DNA of 64,000 nucleotides from Whitmania pigra (GCA_021613335.1 JAJTWR010000278.1:2364501-2428500), one strand, 5' to 3'; positions 1-12,904 are shown, counted from the stretch's first letter. Notes: generated by a model from the sequence alone, not told the origin. Program-made: numbers and translations.

Positions 1-300
1 AAAAACAACCAAAGAATAACTAACAGTCATTATTACTGCAACGCAATAAGAAAGTAGTGGGAGATTGAGCGGGATGTGGACGCAGGCCACATTACCATGT
101 ACGACCAGAAACAGTCTGCTGGCCAGAAACAGTCTGCTGGCCAGTTAAAATCTCGTCGCGGTCCGGCCCGCAGGCCGTATATTACCCTTCCCTGTCCTAG
201 AGCATCTTTTGGAGCAAAAATAGTATAAGACGGGGAAACACGGTATAAGCGCTGTAAATCAGAGCTGTATTTAATATATTTAATATCAACGGTTATCATT
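1..300. other. intergenic, short tandem repeat at about 108-145
   Basis: No supportable gene. Two adjacent copies of an 18-bp unit containing cagaaacagtctgctgg lie at about 108-145. The minus-strand reading frame across it looks like chance coding. Confidence 0.4.
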
Positions 301-304
301 CACG

Positions 305-544
305 TCACTTTAAGCCGTTCAGTTGTTTGTAATATTGTTCCGAACATACAAGACAATGAACCAGATTTTCCAAATCTTGTGTTACCAAAATTGTCGTGGA
401 TCCATTGCCATAACAGCGTTTAGATTTATGGGAAGTTGGCGCGCAACTTTGTTTTCGAATGTAGAATTGAGGCCAATGGCAACCGGTTAGTTCTCTATCA
501 TTTGGGAAGATTTTTTGTTGGGTTTTTGCTTTTGCTAAGCGCAT
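305..544 (-). CDS. possible small protein divergent from SCCPDH
   Basis: An ATG-started minus-strand frame of 79 codons ends at 305. Its start lies about 190 bp from the SCCPDH start, in head-to-head orientation. The product is basic at the N end, has one CxxC pair near the C end (HCLVC), and shows no signal peptide or membrane segment. I recognise no family. It could be a real short gene, the first exon of a gene leaving the window to the left, or chance. The head-to-head position is the only argument in its favour. Confidence 0.25.
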   Translation of the reverse strand: MRLAKAKTQQKIFPNDRELTGCHWPQFYIRKQSCAPTSHKSKRCYGNGSTTILVTQDLENLVHCLVCSEQYYKQLNGLK

Positions 545-734
545 TTTCTTATTTTCGCAGCGAGTCGCATACTTTCGCCTTGTTAGATTAATTATTTAGA
601 AAATTGGAAACAATTATTTTTATTTGGTTAAAACGAAAAATTTAGAGTATAACTTAAAAAAATGAATTTGTGCAATTGCTTATAACTTACATTCGTCACC
701 TAACTCGGTCTTCACAGCGAACGAGACGAGCGTA

Positions 735-3700
735 ATGGCTGAAGGAAGAAAGTATGATATCGTCGTTTTCGGAGCCACTGGTTTTACGGGGAAGCATGTT
801 GTAGAAGAAATAGCCAGAACGGCATCCGAAGAAAAAGGTCTGAAATGGGCAATAGCCGGTCGCAGTATGAAAAGCCTTCAGGGGGTTCTGGATTTAGTAT
901 CAAAAGTAACGGGTAAATCAAATTCTTTGATTTCTAATTTGGATTAGTTTTCATAGAGGTGTGTGGTTTTTTTGAGCTTTTCGGAAGATTTAATGATTAT
1001 TTTTCTTAACAGGACATGATTTGTCGGATCTGCCGATTATTGTCGCTGACGTGAGCAGCCAGGATAGTTTGCTTTCCATGTGTCAACAGACGCAAGTAGT
1101 TTTGAATTGCGTCGGACCAGTTAGATTGCCTTAATTTTATTGATTATAACTTTTTTTTTGAAATATGTAACTTATTTATGCGTTGCAGTTCAGGTTTTAT
1201 GGAACTCCTGTAGTTGAAGCATGCATAGTTGCTGGTGCCCATCATATTGATATATCTGGAGAGACTCAGGTTTGCACATAAATTGACATTTTTTTTAGTT
1301 TTTGTTGATTCAAGTATCTGAGGTTTATTTGTTCTTATGTTAGCATTACCTATACTCTGTTTCACATTTTGGTGAATGCAGTGGCTGGAAAAAATCCACC
1401 TGGATCATAACAAAGATGCTCAGGACAAAGGAGTGTTTATTATCCAGGCTTGTGGGTTTGACAGCATCCCTGCAGAGATGGGACTGCTCTACACAAAGAA
1501 AAGTTTTCAAGGTTTGCATTTTAAATTGAGTAATTTATATTTGAATTATAATTTAAACAGTTGGAGGCATTAGTTCAACAGTTTTACAGTTTTTACTTTT
1601 GAATGTGTTGTGTGAAGTAAGTGTCTAAGGGCTAGAAATGAAGTTACTCTGAAGGTTCATGATTAAAGCAAATAATTGAGCAATTGAAGGAAGTGGCAAG
1701 TAATGTAATAATCCTCTTGTTACTTAGGAGTACTGAATTCAGTAGAGTCTTACATATCTGTCCATCAAGGAGAAAAAGTGAGTGACGGTTGTTATGTGGA
1801 TTTCATGCAATTTTTTAAGCAATTATGTTCCCATGTTTAGGGGGGTTGTATAAATGAGGGAACATGGAAGTCTGCCATCCATAGCCTCTCAACAAGGTCA
1901 GAGCTCAGAGCCATCAGAGAAAGACTCTACCCTCAGTCATTTCCAGTCCCAAAGGTCAAGCTTCAGAAGAGGTTTGCAATATTAATTTTTCTGTTTTGTA
2001 CTTATCTTGTTTTCAATGACTCTTCTTATTAATCGAATGACTCATTTTGATTTTTCATTTTTGAAACGTTTGGAATTACTAATCCAAGTTCTTGTTAAGG
2101 ATTGCGATGAGACAAATGTGATGCAGTCATTGATTTCTGAGTTGAATTTGTCAATAGTGGTACAGATGATGATGATGATGATGATGAGGGTGTTAGTAGT
2201 TCGGATTTTAAAGTTTTCAAAGATGGATGGAGCCAGAAAAGAATTAAAGTGGTCTTAGCTTATTTTTGTTTGATAATTTTGATTTATCCTTGCGTTCTTG
2301 TTAATGAGTCTTATTTTGAAATGTTCTTTTTTATTTTGAAGACCATCTGTGTTCTTCAGCAATGATGTCAATAGGTGGTGTCTCCCTTTCATAGGCGCTG
2401 ACAAAGCCATTGTAACAAGATCTTCATATTTCAACTTCATCTTTGACAAAGAAAAGCCTGTATGTTTGCTAATAATATATTAGTTATTGCTATTCATTTG
2501 TTTCTTGAAGATTGTAAATAAGATAAATTAGTCACTTTTATTTGAACGTAACTGGCAAAACATATGTTTCGAAATTACAAGTTAAAATGTTATCTTGAAA
2601 TCTTATAACTTGCTGCAAAGTAATTGCATCATTATACGTTTCGAAATATGTTGGTGGTGATGTAAAATTCGGCAAGATTTATTGAAACATTCAAATAAAA
2701 TATTCAGGTGCAGTTCCAGCCATACTCTGCACTTTCTGGATTTGGAGAATTGATGTCTTGGATTTTCGTTGGAATCATGCTGATGGTCTTCAGCAAGACG
2801 AGATTTGGAATTTATCTTTTGGAGAAAGTATGTCTGTCATCTTTCATGAACCTTTTTTCTTGCTCACCTGTGAATATCAATGCCCACCTATGATTATCGA
2901 TGCTCACCTGTTCAAACGCTTCATTTCTGCTGTATAATTCAACTCTTATCATATTTATGAGATTGCTTGAACAAAATCATTATTATTTTCTGGCTTCTTA
3001 AACCTGCAAACTCTTGACACAAAGGCTGGGCTAGTTGATTGTTGTTGTTGTTGTTTATGATCTTATCTTCAAGTTAAATTTCTTGAATTTTTCAAGTCAC
3101 CTTCATCCGCATCATTTTGTACATTCTTTAGTAATCAATCTTCAAATCTTCTTATTAAGTCCAAATCATCTCAGTTATGCAACGGACTATAATCAAATAA
3201 ATAAATAAATATAAATCTTCTTGATATGCTATTCACAAGTCATTGAATGTTTTTGAGTGTTACCTTATAAAGGTTAGCTTACCTGAATATGTAGCAGCTA
3301 CAAATGCTCAGTGATTGAGAGATTTATCTGAACATTGTTGTGAAAACATTTTTTAATTGTGTACAGACTTTTGTTTCAAAACATGGTTAAAAAGTGAATA
3401 ACCACCATCATTCATCCATGACTGCATGCTTAAATCATCATAGACTTCCCTTGCAACATGAAAATCTTTATGATCACTACAATCTAACAACTTGATGAAA
3501 ATCGTATTGCATTTACATGATATTGAGGTCATTAATGTGATGCTGATACCGATTATTGACTGCTAGTACTGTTGAACATTTATATTGCTCAGGAACCAAT
3601 TTGTAGCTTCAATATCAGCTTTGTAAGTCATAATTGACTCAATACCACCTCTATAATAAAATCCTGGATCCTTCGACACCATCAACCATAGCATATTGCT

Positions 3701-6627
3701 AGATAGACTTCACTCCGACTTCGGTATCGAAGGTCTTGCACTCTCTTGGCTCCACTCTTACCTCTCCAACAGATCCCAATACGTTAAGCTGGGTTGCCAT
3801 ACTTCCTCTTCTGTTGCTCTCCTCGATGGAGTTCCCCAGGGCTCTGTTCTAGGACCCCTACTTTTCACAACCTACACTTCACCCCTGTCTGGCATCGTCA
3901 AACATTTTGACATGTCCTTCCACCAATATGTGGACAACACAAGTCTCTACTCTGTCCTCTCCAGTGACAGTGTCTCTGCTCAACTAGACAATCTGCGAAG
4001 GTGCACAGACGCCATTAACGATTGGCATCTCGTAAATTTTTTCAACTCAACCCGCAAAAATTTGAAATAATGTTTATCGGCACACCTAGGCAACTCAAGA
4101 ACCTATCCCTCCATCCTCAATAAATATCGCTGGTACCCTTCTTCTTTCTTCTATTACCATAAAACTCCTCAGTGTTACCTTTGATTCTCACCTCAGCCTC
4201 AAGCAACATGCCTCCTGGTGACCCGTCAAAATAGCCCAGCGACAAAACATCCCCGTCAATGTATCTTTATAAAAAAAATGTTTATATGAGTTGATACATT
4301 AACCTGTAACTTATTTCAAATTTGATTAAATGAAATGAGTTTTATGTTTTGATGGTGCTATTTTGACGGGGCTATTTTGTCGCCGGGCTATTATGACGGG
4401 GTGCCATGCCTCCTCCATAACAAAATCCTGCAACCATCTCATCTGGGCTATACGACATATCTGCCCATTCCTCTCGGTCGACCTGACTGCTGCTCTCGCA
4501 CGCTGCCTGATCCTCTCACGCCTCGACTACTGCAGCTTCCTCTTGTACGGAGCTTCAGCCTCCATTATCTTCTCCCTTCAGCGCATCCAAAACAAGTTAG
4601 CTAAACTTGTTCTCCTTGATCCTAATCTTAACAGCAACGAGGCCCTGACGCAACTGCACTGGCTACCCATACATCATCGCATCATTTACAAAATGTCTTT
4701 GCTCACCTATCGTACCTTAACCACATCCAATCCCCCCTATTTCTATCATCCCATTTGCCACCGCCACATCCCCGATCGCATCCGCTCATCTTCTACAATT
4801 CATCTTCATCAACCACTTCATAAATCATCCATAGTCAACCGAGGCTTCTCTTATGCCGCGCCCGTCGTCTGCCTCCCCATCATCCGGTCACAGCCCACGC
4901 TTCAAATCATCCCTTGAAGAACCAAGGCGCTTCTGACACTACGCTTAAGGCGCCATATAAATAAACTGTTATTATTATCTCTTCTGGGCAGTTAGACCTT
5001 CCTTAGTTCATCCTTTCCTCTCCACTGACACGACTTCTGCTGGCATGGTCTAGTCTTCTCTTCTGGACTAATGCAAACTCCCTTCTCTACAGCATTTGTG
5101 CTGCTCTTAAACATTCCATTCAAACCAAAATAACAAAACTAGAATAGTTTCCACACTTATCTTTGCGCTCTTTATTTAGAAGTAATGCTTGACATATTCT
5201 GCATTTTGTGGTTTTAGTGATATCATAATAATGACATTTATGCATTCATAACATACATTGCTTGTTATTCCATTGTAAATAGTTTCCAAGATTCTTCTCT
5301 CTTGGGAAATTCTCATCTGAAGGACCTACCAGAGAGCAGGTTTATTTATTATGCAAATTTCTTGTTACAAAACTTTGTTTTCAAAAATATGCAATAATTT
5401 TATTGCTGGCTCTTGATTACAAATAAAAATCCATTGCATGCAATATTAGTATTTTGCCAACAAGAAATGTAACAAATCCTTTCTCCTTCCCTGTCATGGC
5501 AAGAACCTCATTTATAAATCTCAGGAAATTTGGCATAAAGCATTGCTTACTACATACTAATTCCTGATTCAATATTTCAGGAGTTATGCTATAATTAATG
5601 AAATTAATGTTCATAGCCTTTGTAACTAATGCATGCCGATGCCTATGCTAATTAATGTACATAATAAGTTATTAAAAAATTTGTAGTGATAACTGTCATT
5701 ATTCATTTATTGATTTTAACTGAATTAATTCCAATCAGATCAAGGGAGGTTCGTTTGAGATGACATTTATTGGAGAGGGATTCTCAACTGAGGAGGCTTC
5801 AACACCTGACAAAAAGATCATCACCAAAATAAAGGGACCAGGTAATTTGTCCATTGAGATTAAAGATTTATTTAATTATTTCAGTATGCATTTATCATGT
5901 TATGCTTGTAAATCTTCATCCAATAAAGCAGAGATAAAACAGTAAATAAATCATAAAATGTAAAATAAAAATATGTTTGTTGTTTGGCTGGAGGTAATTT
6001 TGCAATAACTGTGGACATGGGAATGTTTTGTGATTGAAGAACTGAAATTAACATGACAACAATGTCAACCACTACTTTTTGAACTACTACTGAATTTTTT
6101 AATTGCTGTATTTTTTGTTTGTTTTATATTCGTATTGCTTCAGAGGTGGCATATGTGACAACATCGATTTGTTTGGTGCAATCTGCTTATGTCCTCCTCA
6201 AGGAGAAGAATAAACTGCCCAGCTCGTTAGTCTATATTTCATTCTATTTTCTTCCACACTAGATTGAGTCAAATAATTCTGGAATTCATATAAATAAGTT
6301 TATTTGTAAGCCTGTAAGTCAGGGATACTCAGACCATCTTCTCGTGGTTGTGTGGTGATATAAGCTGGGTTGCAATCGGCAACTGATTTTATTGTTGCCT
6401 TTGAGAAAGCAAGCACATGAGTTTAAGTCTTTAAAAAATTATTTTTTTTTGTTTTTGCCTGCTGCATATGCTTTCACCATATGAAAGTATGGATTATTTG
6501 ATTTAAATTGTTATTATTCACTTAAATATTTTCCAGTTGTGGAGTGCTGACACCTGGTCGAGCTTTCAGAAATACCAGTCTGATTGAGAGGCTGCAGAAG
6601 CACAACATCCTCTTCTCAACAACTTAA
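735..6627 (+). CDS. SCCPDH: saccharopine dehydrogenase-like oxidoreductase (SCCPDH)
   Basis: Complete 12-exon gene of about 415 codons (human protein 429). Exons: 735-912, 1013-1119, 1189-1269, 1382-1511, 1728-1777, 1841-1971, 2342-2459, 2708-2827, 5283-5339, 5739-5841, 6144-6225, 6537-6627. All phases join without a break. The N end carries a Rossmann motif (VVFGATGFTGKHVVEE), followed by VVLNCVGP, IDISGETQ, CGFDSIPAEMG and EGTWKSA, all family signatures. A hydrophobic stretch (LMSWIFVGIMLMVF) in exon 8 fits membrane or lipid-droplet attachment. The C end reads GVLTPGRAF then IERLQKHNILFS. The 57-bp exon 9 (FPRFFSLGKFSSEGPTREQ) lies alone between two long introns and would be easy to miss. 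Intron 8 holds a LINE relic and a MITE. The family's physiological substrate is unsettled. Confidence 0.95.
3660..4970 (+). mobile_element. degraded CR1/L2-like LINE reverse transcriptase fragment
   Basis: Located in SCCPDH intron 8. The frame at 3696-4070 gives the RT core DGVPQGSVLGPLLF followed by HQYVDNTSLY, where the usual Y-A-D-D active site reads Y-V-D-N. The 3' part (4410-4917) gives the LxWLPIxxRIxYK motif (LHWLPIHHRIIYKMSLLTYR) typical of CR1/L2-type elements. Frameshifts and the lost catalytic aspartates make it dead. The 189-bp MITE at 4217-4405 interrupts it, so the LINE landed first. Confidence 0.8.
4217..4405. mobile_element. 189-bp non-autonomous DNA transposon (MITE) with 9-bp target duplication
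   Basis: Terminal inverted repeats of about 42 bp: the left end begins ggtgacccgtcaaaatagcc and the right end, read in reverse complement, begins ggcaccccgtcataatagcc. Both continue through a shared gcgacaaaa block. The element is flanked by identical 9-bp direct repeats, atgcctcct, at 4208-4216 and 4406-4414. Removing it rejoins the interrupted LINE frame. The 9-bp duplication fits Merlin- or Mutator-like superfamilies, but with no transposase the assignment stays open. Confidence 0.88.
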
Positions 6628-7805
6628 GATTTGAACGAAGAGTGGAAAACAATTGATAATTCTTACAAATACATCTGCTTGGAATGCTGTGATTAATCAA
6701 GGATTGTGAGACATTCACGTTGTTTTGCTTGAACAACTTTTACAAATTGCTTACAGAGCTTCTTCAGTGGTGGTGGTGGGGTTCTTTTGTTAAGGACTTA
6801 AGTCTTGCATTCACAAGTTGTTGCACTATTGCTCTTGTTGCATTTTATCGATTTAATCTGATTTAACAATGGATGACAAACATTTTTCAGTGTTTCAAAA
6901 AACATTCGAATTTTTTTTTCAGTAATTGCTTATTGTATGTGCGTTTGTTTGATTCGGAATTACCAGGCGTTTGGGAAATTAAGTTTTAAAGAATTGGAAT
7001 CACACAGTTTAATGTTTTGGGGACATCGCACAAATGTTGGTTATTTGTTCCAGTCATTCTCAATTATGGAGGGATAATGTGATTGGTAATTATTAATTAT
7101 TCTATTATGATAGAATTAGGTGTATTCAGATCCAACATCCAGTTGGGTGCCGTGAATTTGGGATCGCCTGTGCCTTCGTGATCACGACTCACCTATACAG
7201 GCTGACAGATTGGCTTGTGTAAAGATCGGAGAACATTGTGACTTGCTTGAAACCAGTCATGCACTGCCATAGGGAAAGAGCGCTATGTAAAAGGTTAGCG
7301 AGAGGCGCGTATGGCGCTAAGCATACTGCTCTATCTTGAGTTCAATCAAGCAGATGTTGTGGTTCAGAAACAGAAGCTTCTCCTCATTGTTGCCCGGTAG
7401 GTTTCTGCATCGGTTGGCTTACAGCCAGATGTTCGAAAAGTCACTTTTGGAGTATTATTATACGCGAGATTATAGCTTAATCACGTGCAGAATGAAATCC
7501 GGGGTTCTTGGATAGTGTACGGCGGCGCTATCTTATTCACAGGAAGTAGTCTGAAATCTTGGTTTGGAAATAAAATAATTAATAAAATACTTAGGCAAAT
7601 TTATAAAATAAAATCTTAATATAATTAACAACTTAAACACTTATTAAAAAAGTAATTTCATTCATATTCAGAATCTTTTATTCGCACAAAAATCCTGCAT
7701 GGAACAAGAGCAGTTTATAAAATAACCCTTAATCTGTAATTGAATCATCAGCTACTCATAAGTAATCTAAACACCAAGAATAGGATTTCATCGATAGCGA
7801 GGAAG
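6628..7805. other. intergenic, SCCPDH 3' UTR and spacer
   Basis: No gene seen. A candidate polyadenylation signal (aataaa) lies near 7569. The stretch at 7140-7560 is less AT-rich than its surroundings and may be an old repeat, but no structure could be proved. Confidence 0.4.
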
Positions 7806-8273
7806 ATGACCTTAACCCAAAAAACTCAATTGGTTGATTACGGGGATTTCAGCGACTCCGAAGAAGAGAAATGTGATCATGCCCAAAAACCTTGGAAATC
7901 TCGCGCAAACAAAACCATACCTCGGAAGAATAGAACCAGTTCAACTGTCTCCATGCCTCCGATCAAGTCTTCAAATTCAACATATAGACTGGTCGATTAT
8001 GATGCAGATAGTGAAGGTGAAGATGAACCCATTTACGAAAGCAAGGTTGCTTTTACAGTTTTACCGGGAAATGTAGGTCCTATAATGAAGAAATCATATG
8101 TGTTTTTCAGACACATTGAGGAAAAAGCTTTTGAAGATGACCAGTTTCTCCCTCCTAAAAAGAAGATGTGTTTCCGTAATGAATCGAAACAAGGAATTCC
8201 CAGTAGAAATTTCGATATCCCTCAACATCTTGTTGATCAGTTGCTGAAATCATTGACATTCAGTTTTGGATAA
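7806..8273 (+). CDS. unrecognised acidic protein with duplicated LVDY motif
   Basis: Single-exon frame of 155 codons. I chose the ATG at 7806; the frame is open further upstream but without an ATG. The motif LVDYGDFSDSEEE near residue 9 recurs as LVDYDADSEGEDE near residue 62, each an LVDY followed by an acidic serine-rich patch of the kind casein kinase 2 phosphorylates. A basic PPKKKMCF segment near residue 117 could be a nuclear localisation signal. The C end (VDQLLKSLTFSFG) looks helical. No catalytic motif, signal peptide or membrane segment is visible. The family is not recognised; a nuclear disordered protein is a reasonable guess. Confidence 0.55.
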   Translation: MTLTQKTQLVDYGDFSDSEEEKCDHAQKPWKSRANKTIPRKNRTSSTVSMPPIKSSNSTYRLVDYDADSEGEDEPIYESKVAFTVLPGNVGPIMKKSYVFFRHIEEKAFEDDQFLPPKKKMCFRNESKQGIPSRNFDIPQHLVDQLLKSLTFSFG

Positions 8274-8692
8274 CTGAGATTTTATTAAAATATTTCTTCT
8301 ATAATTTCGTTATTTTTAAGGGTTAAGGTTAGGGGTTAGGCAAAGCGTAAACTTTAAACACTCGATTGCTAATGTCAGACGTCAAGTATTTCCAAAATTA
8401 TAATAAAACTTTAGAGACTTCTATGTAAATGACTTTATTTTGCGGATAAAAGATTCACTTTTACTTATTTTAGGCGGAGCTTAATTTGTTTCGGGTGGAG
8501 CTTTATTTTTTCTTATCATCTCATTATGAATTGAATATGTGTGCGTCCGTCTCGAACGGTTTTACCCTCTCCCAAGTGACAAATGTTTTTCAACAAACTG
8601 AACACATCAACAAAATTTCTGTATGTCAATTATTTGATATACACCTAACACAGTTTCATACTACTTATATATTTGAGTTTCAATTAATCCAG

Positions 8693-11433
8693 ATTGTGAG
8701 GTCTAGGAGGCAAATTAGGAGGAAAACGTTGTTGGGCACTTCACCATTGCTTAATTGTTATACAGGTTAATTTTGCATTTAACATTCATGGCTCTGTGTT
8801 TTCAGAGCACTTTAAAACATTTTTAATGAATTTAACACTTGGTAGATGAGTCTCATCTCTGATGAGTATGTAGAATCTATAATGTTTATAAAAGTACATT
8901 GTAGGTTCCACTGGAGCATTATGTAACATTACAAACTGATTGTACGATTTTTCTTCTAAAAACATTTTTTGTATTGTACCTGGTTTTATATTTAAATTAA
9001 ATTAATTCTTAAAAGAAAGAAGAAGGCTATTTATTGCAATCAGCGATCACAATGTTGAAACTGGTTAGTGACATAAATAATTATTAATAAAGTTATATAA
9101 GTTATTATTAATGAAGTTAGACCTAAGCAAGCTTTGATATGCAATTGATTTATTTTGTTTATGAAATTTTTTGCAGTAAAATATTATGCTTGCTTAGTTG
9201 CAATTTGTTATATCATTTTATGATTCCTTGCTTTGAACTGAAATGTCCAACTTACTGACACTGGATCCTTATTTAAATTAAAGGTATAAAAATAGGGCAT
9301 AAAATATCAATTCTAATAATTAAAAATGGCAGTATATTTTACATTCATGTCAAATTACATTAAGTAATTCTAGATACCTATGCAATACAGAATGTCAATT
9401 AATTTTTCAACTTGTTACAGTTGAAGCTCTGTTGAAGAGCGGGGTTAGTGTCAATAGTTGCGATGAAAAACTGAGGACTCCATTGCATGTGGCAACAGCA
9501 AGTGCTGATGAGCACATTGGTTGGTGCTTTTGAATTACACCAATTTATTTCTGTTTAACATCTAAGATGACCTAATGAAAAACTAAGCTTGAGCTTAAAA
9601 AGCTGGAGGTACACTGTAGTAAATTCTTGAAATTCCAGACATTTTTGAAATTGAAAAGCTAGTTAAACATAATACAACATTAATTTATAGTGGTTTAAGG
9701 AGACTAATGTCTGTGTGATGAATCACTCCTACTTTTTAATCAATATCCATATTTCTATAGTCATATTAGCCATACTAAATGCATAGGTAATTTTTAAAAA
9801 TTTAACAAATGACTTAACATTTGATTCGTCTATAATTTGAGAAATCTAAGTATGCTTTATTTGGAGATAAAGCACAAAGTCAGGTAAAACCTATCACAAA
9901 ACCCATTCAAGCTAAAGTTCTTCAGAGATAACAGAATTGTCCCAGACCATTACTGGGATGCTTTTAAAAATCCTTTTAAAAATTTCAGATATTATAAAGG
10001 TAGTTTATTGATTGATGACCCTCTCATCATGACCTTAAGCTCAGGTGTTTAAAATTTTTCATTGGTGGGCTACTTTTGAACAAGATACCAATTGAGGCCA
10101 ATCACAGTCAAAATATGTAACCAAATACTAATGTTTAGGGGAGGCCAAACTTTTTTAATTGTATTTTATATTTGTTTATATGATCCAATTGTAGGAATCG
10201 CTCGGGAACTCCTGCTGTTTTAGCCAGGGAATTTTGTAAATCGTGTATAAGAAGTTTAGACATTTAAAAAAAATGTGAATATTTATTCTACATCAGAATG
10301 ATTATCACAAATTTAGTGGGATAAAATCATCAGGTATTAAAAAGCTTTTGCAAGCAGCTGGGATTCAAACTCCCAATGGAGATGATGAAAAGATCATCTT
10401 AAATATATTCATTTTCTTTTTATTATATATTCATATACAGATTTTAAATTTTTGCTAAAATTTGGTTTCCTGTTCTTGTCTTATTCGTTAGACTCAAAAT
10501 TGCTTAATGTATTTTGGTACCTTGATATCACTGTAACTAATTAGATAATTACATTGTGAATTGTGTGCTTAACCTCTGAGAACAATGATGACAATGTATG
10601 AAGCTTTATGTTAAATAAGAAAATTTTAAGCTAATAGAATGCTAGAGCATAATAAAACCTCGTATGTTCAGGCATGTTACTTATATGATATTCATGATTT
10701 ACTCGTTATGTTTTTACAGTTAAATTACTGTTACAACATGGAGCTGATACTAGCAAAAAGGACATCATTGGTAATACCTCTTTGCACCTTGGTAAAGTTG
10801 TTCTCATTGATTCAGCTTTTATAACTGTTAATTTATCTCTTGCAAGATAAAAATAATCCAAGGAATAATATCAAAATTTTCATAAAAATTAAATTGTTCA
10901 TTTTTTGATGTAATTTGGTGATAACATTCATTTTCAGCTGCTTGCAACTGTAACCTCCCAATCATTACTCTCCTATTACAACATGGTGAGTTATATAATG
11001 AAAGTCTTAAGGAATTAAAAAGTATCATTGTTGGAAGGTGCAGATATAAGGACATTAGACAGTACAGGAAAGAACTCAATGCAGTTGGTTTCTGGGAAAC
11101 TGAAATGTTTGAAAGAAAATAGCACATATTCATCTGGTAGACTAAAACTTGAAATATCTGATGTTAGTCAAAGATGTTAGTCTATTGCTAAAAAATACCA
11201 TTGATATATTTCAGAAATGGTGTTTATCATCTAAGAACTAATTACACATTTTCTTAAAGGTGATATCACTTATGAAAGCATATTTGAAAAATGAGGCACC
11301 TGGCATGATGGAAACATTGGATGGATTAAGCAATGCACTTAAAAGTGCATCACTTGAAGATGAAATAGCTGCAGTAGGAGATCTGCTCAGTGACCTCACA
11401 AATTTGCATATTAACAATTTCTCATCCAATTAA
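8693..11433 (+). CDS. ANKRD54: ankyrin repeat protein, ANKRD54-like
   Basis: Exons 9016-9063, 9421-9519, 10720-10791, 10938-10985, 11038-11162 and 11260-11433 join in phase. A candidate upstream exon at 8693-8765 also fits the phase but is weak; the true start is not identified. The product has ankyrin repeats: VEALLKSGVSVNSCDEK, RTPLHVA, LLLQHGADTSKKD, GNTSLHLG, then LLLQHGADIRTLD. The tail reads LEISDVISLMKAYLK and ends DEIAAVGDLLSDLTNLHI, matching the ANKRD54 C-terminal helix rather than a generic ankyrin array. In vertebrates ANKRD54 is a nucleocytoplasmic shuttling scaffold for Lyn/Btk-type kinases; that role here is inference. A polyadenylation signal candidate lies near 11609. Confidence 0.8.
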
Positions 11434-11716
11434 CTATTTTGAAACAAGCTTTGTAATATGAATTTAATCCAAATGAAAATAGATCAATCTCATATTTGTA
11501 AATTTTGGAGTAAGTTTTATTAATAACAAATTTATGCCTGCAGGAAAATTTGTGATTTGCTATCTGTTCCATCTATAAAACAAACAAAGGCATTATGAGA
11601 TGATTAAAAATAAAATTAAGAAAACCACATGATGACCAAGCTAAGAGGGGCAGACAGTACGTATGTTCCCAGAGGCGCCAATATGAGGCTTTTTATGTTC
11701 GTATTATATACAACAT

Positions 11717-11893
11717 TACATTGTAATTGTATTTGTAACTTCATTTATAAAGCCTCAGATGCGCTTCTCGTAACAATTTATATAGCGCTCCTTCCCAAGG
11801 GCGCTGGCGGCAGTGCATGCTGGGCTTCGAACACGGCACATTACGACTGTTGCCATTACCTCTGTATACAGGTAACCCATTCGGCTAAACTGA
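11717..11893 (+). repeat. dispersed repeat family, copy 1
   Basis: Shares extended similarity with 43503-43698 in the same orientation, including tttatatagcg, ccttcccaagggcgct, gggcttcgaacac, cacattacga and taacccattcggc. The translated frame across both copies is incidental. The size and the ttcgaacac block, which resembles a pol III B box, suggest a SINE or MITE, but class is not proved. Confidence 0.7.
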
Positions 11894-11912
11894 ACGCCCC
11901 GATATATAATAA

Positions 11913-12110
11913 CCGAACAAGGGTAATAAATCAACTGATATTGAATTTTTGGAGCAAGAACTTGTCAAGCTTCATAATGAATTGAACCGAGTTGCAGTAG
12001 AAAATGCCAAAACAAAATGCACAGCCTGGGGGATTGAGGGGACAGAAGAAGGCGAAGTTGGAAGATTCCTGGCGAACTCTGAAGAGATGCAGGACTTTTC
12101 AGCAGAATAA
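11913..12110 (+). pseudogene. orphan 65-codon coding segment, coiled-coil-like C terminus
   Basis: A frame without ATG is open from 11913 and ends with taa at 12108-12110. It encodes a heptad-like helix (FLEQELVKLHNELNRVAVE) followed by an acidic tail ending MQDFSAE. The composition is strongly protein-like and unlike the surrounding repeats. It begins directly after a dispersed repeat and has no visible upstream exon. It may be the last exon of a damaged gene, a retrocopy tail, or the far end of an exon chain I could not trace. The family is not recognised. Confidence 0.35.
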
Positions 12111-12261
12111 GAAATTGTGAGGTTATGAAAAGCATATTTATTTTATTTTTTATTTAATAGACACAACTGAAAGGCTCAGTTTGGCCACTAACGCAATTGC
12201 AAAAACAAAAGCATCGACCAGCGTGCACACAAAGGCAGCATGTAAATTAAAAGTAATTTAA

Positions 12262-12585
<324 letters not shown>

Positions 12586-12904
12586 GCGCCGAGTGTCTCA
12601 CAGTCAAAATGGCAAGCATAATATGGAAAAGCGTATGCAACCATCCTTAGCTGATCAGTAGGACAATGCTTCAGGATTTTTCAGCATGACGGATAGCACC
12701 AACTTAGAGACCAATGCAATGTCACTGTGTCTTGGACGAAAGCACTCTTGAAGTCCTTGAATCATATTATCAAGATATGATATGAAAACGGATAGTCAAT
12801 AAAAAGCAACGGGATCACTGGTTAATATGTTGCTCCTCATGGTTTGCCTACCACATGTTCTAGTGACAGATGGTTCGGCGTCAGAAATCTTTGCTAGTTT
12901 TATA
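12586..12904. other. spacer between H4 pseudogene and hAT relic
   Basis: No gene, RNA or repeat structure could be supported here. Confidence 0.3.

Noticed and set aside
11629..11985. 118-codon plus-strand frame as a gene
   Set aside because: It runs through a dispersed repeat also present at 43.5 kb, so the reading frame is incidental.
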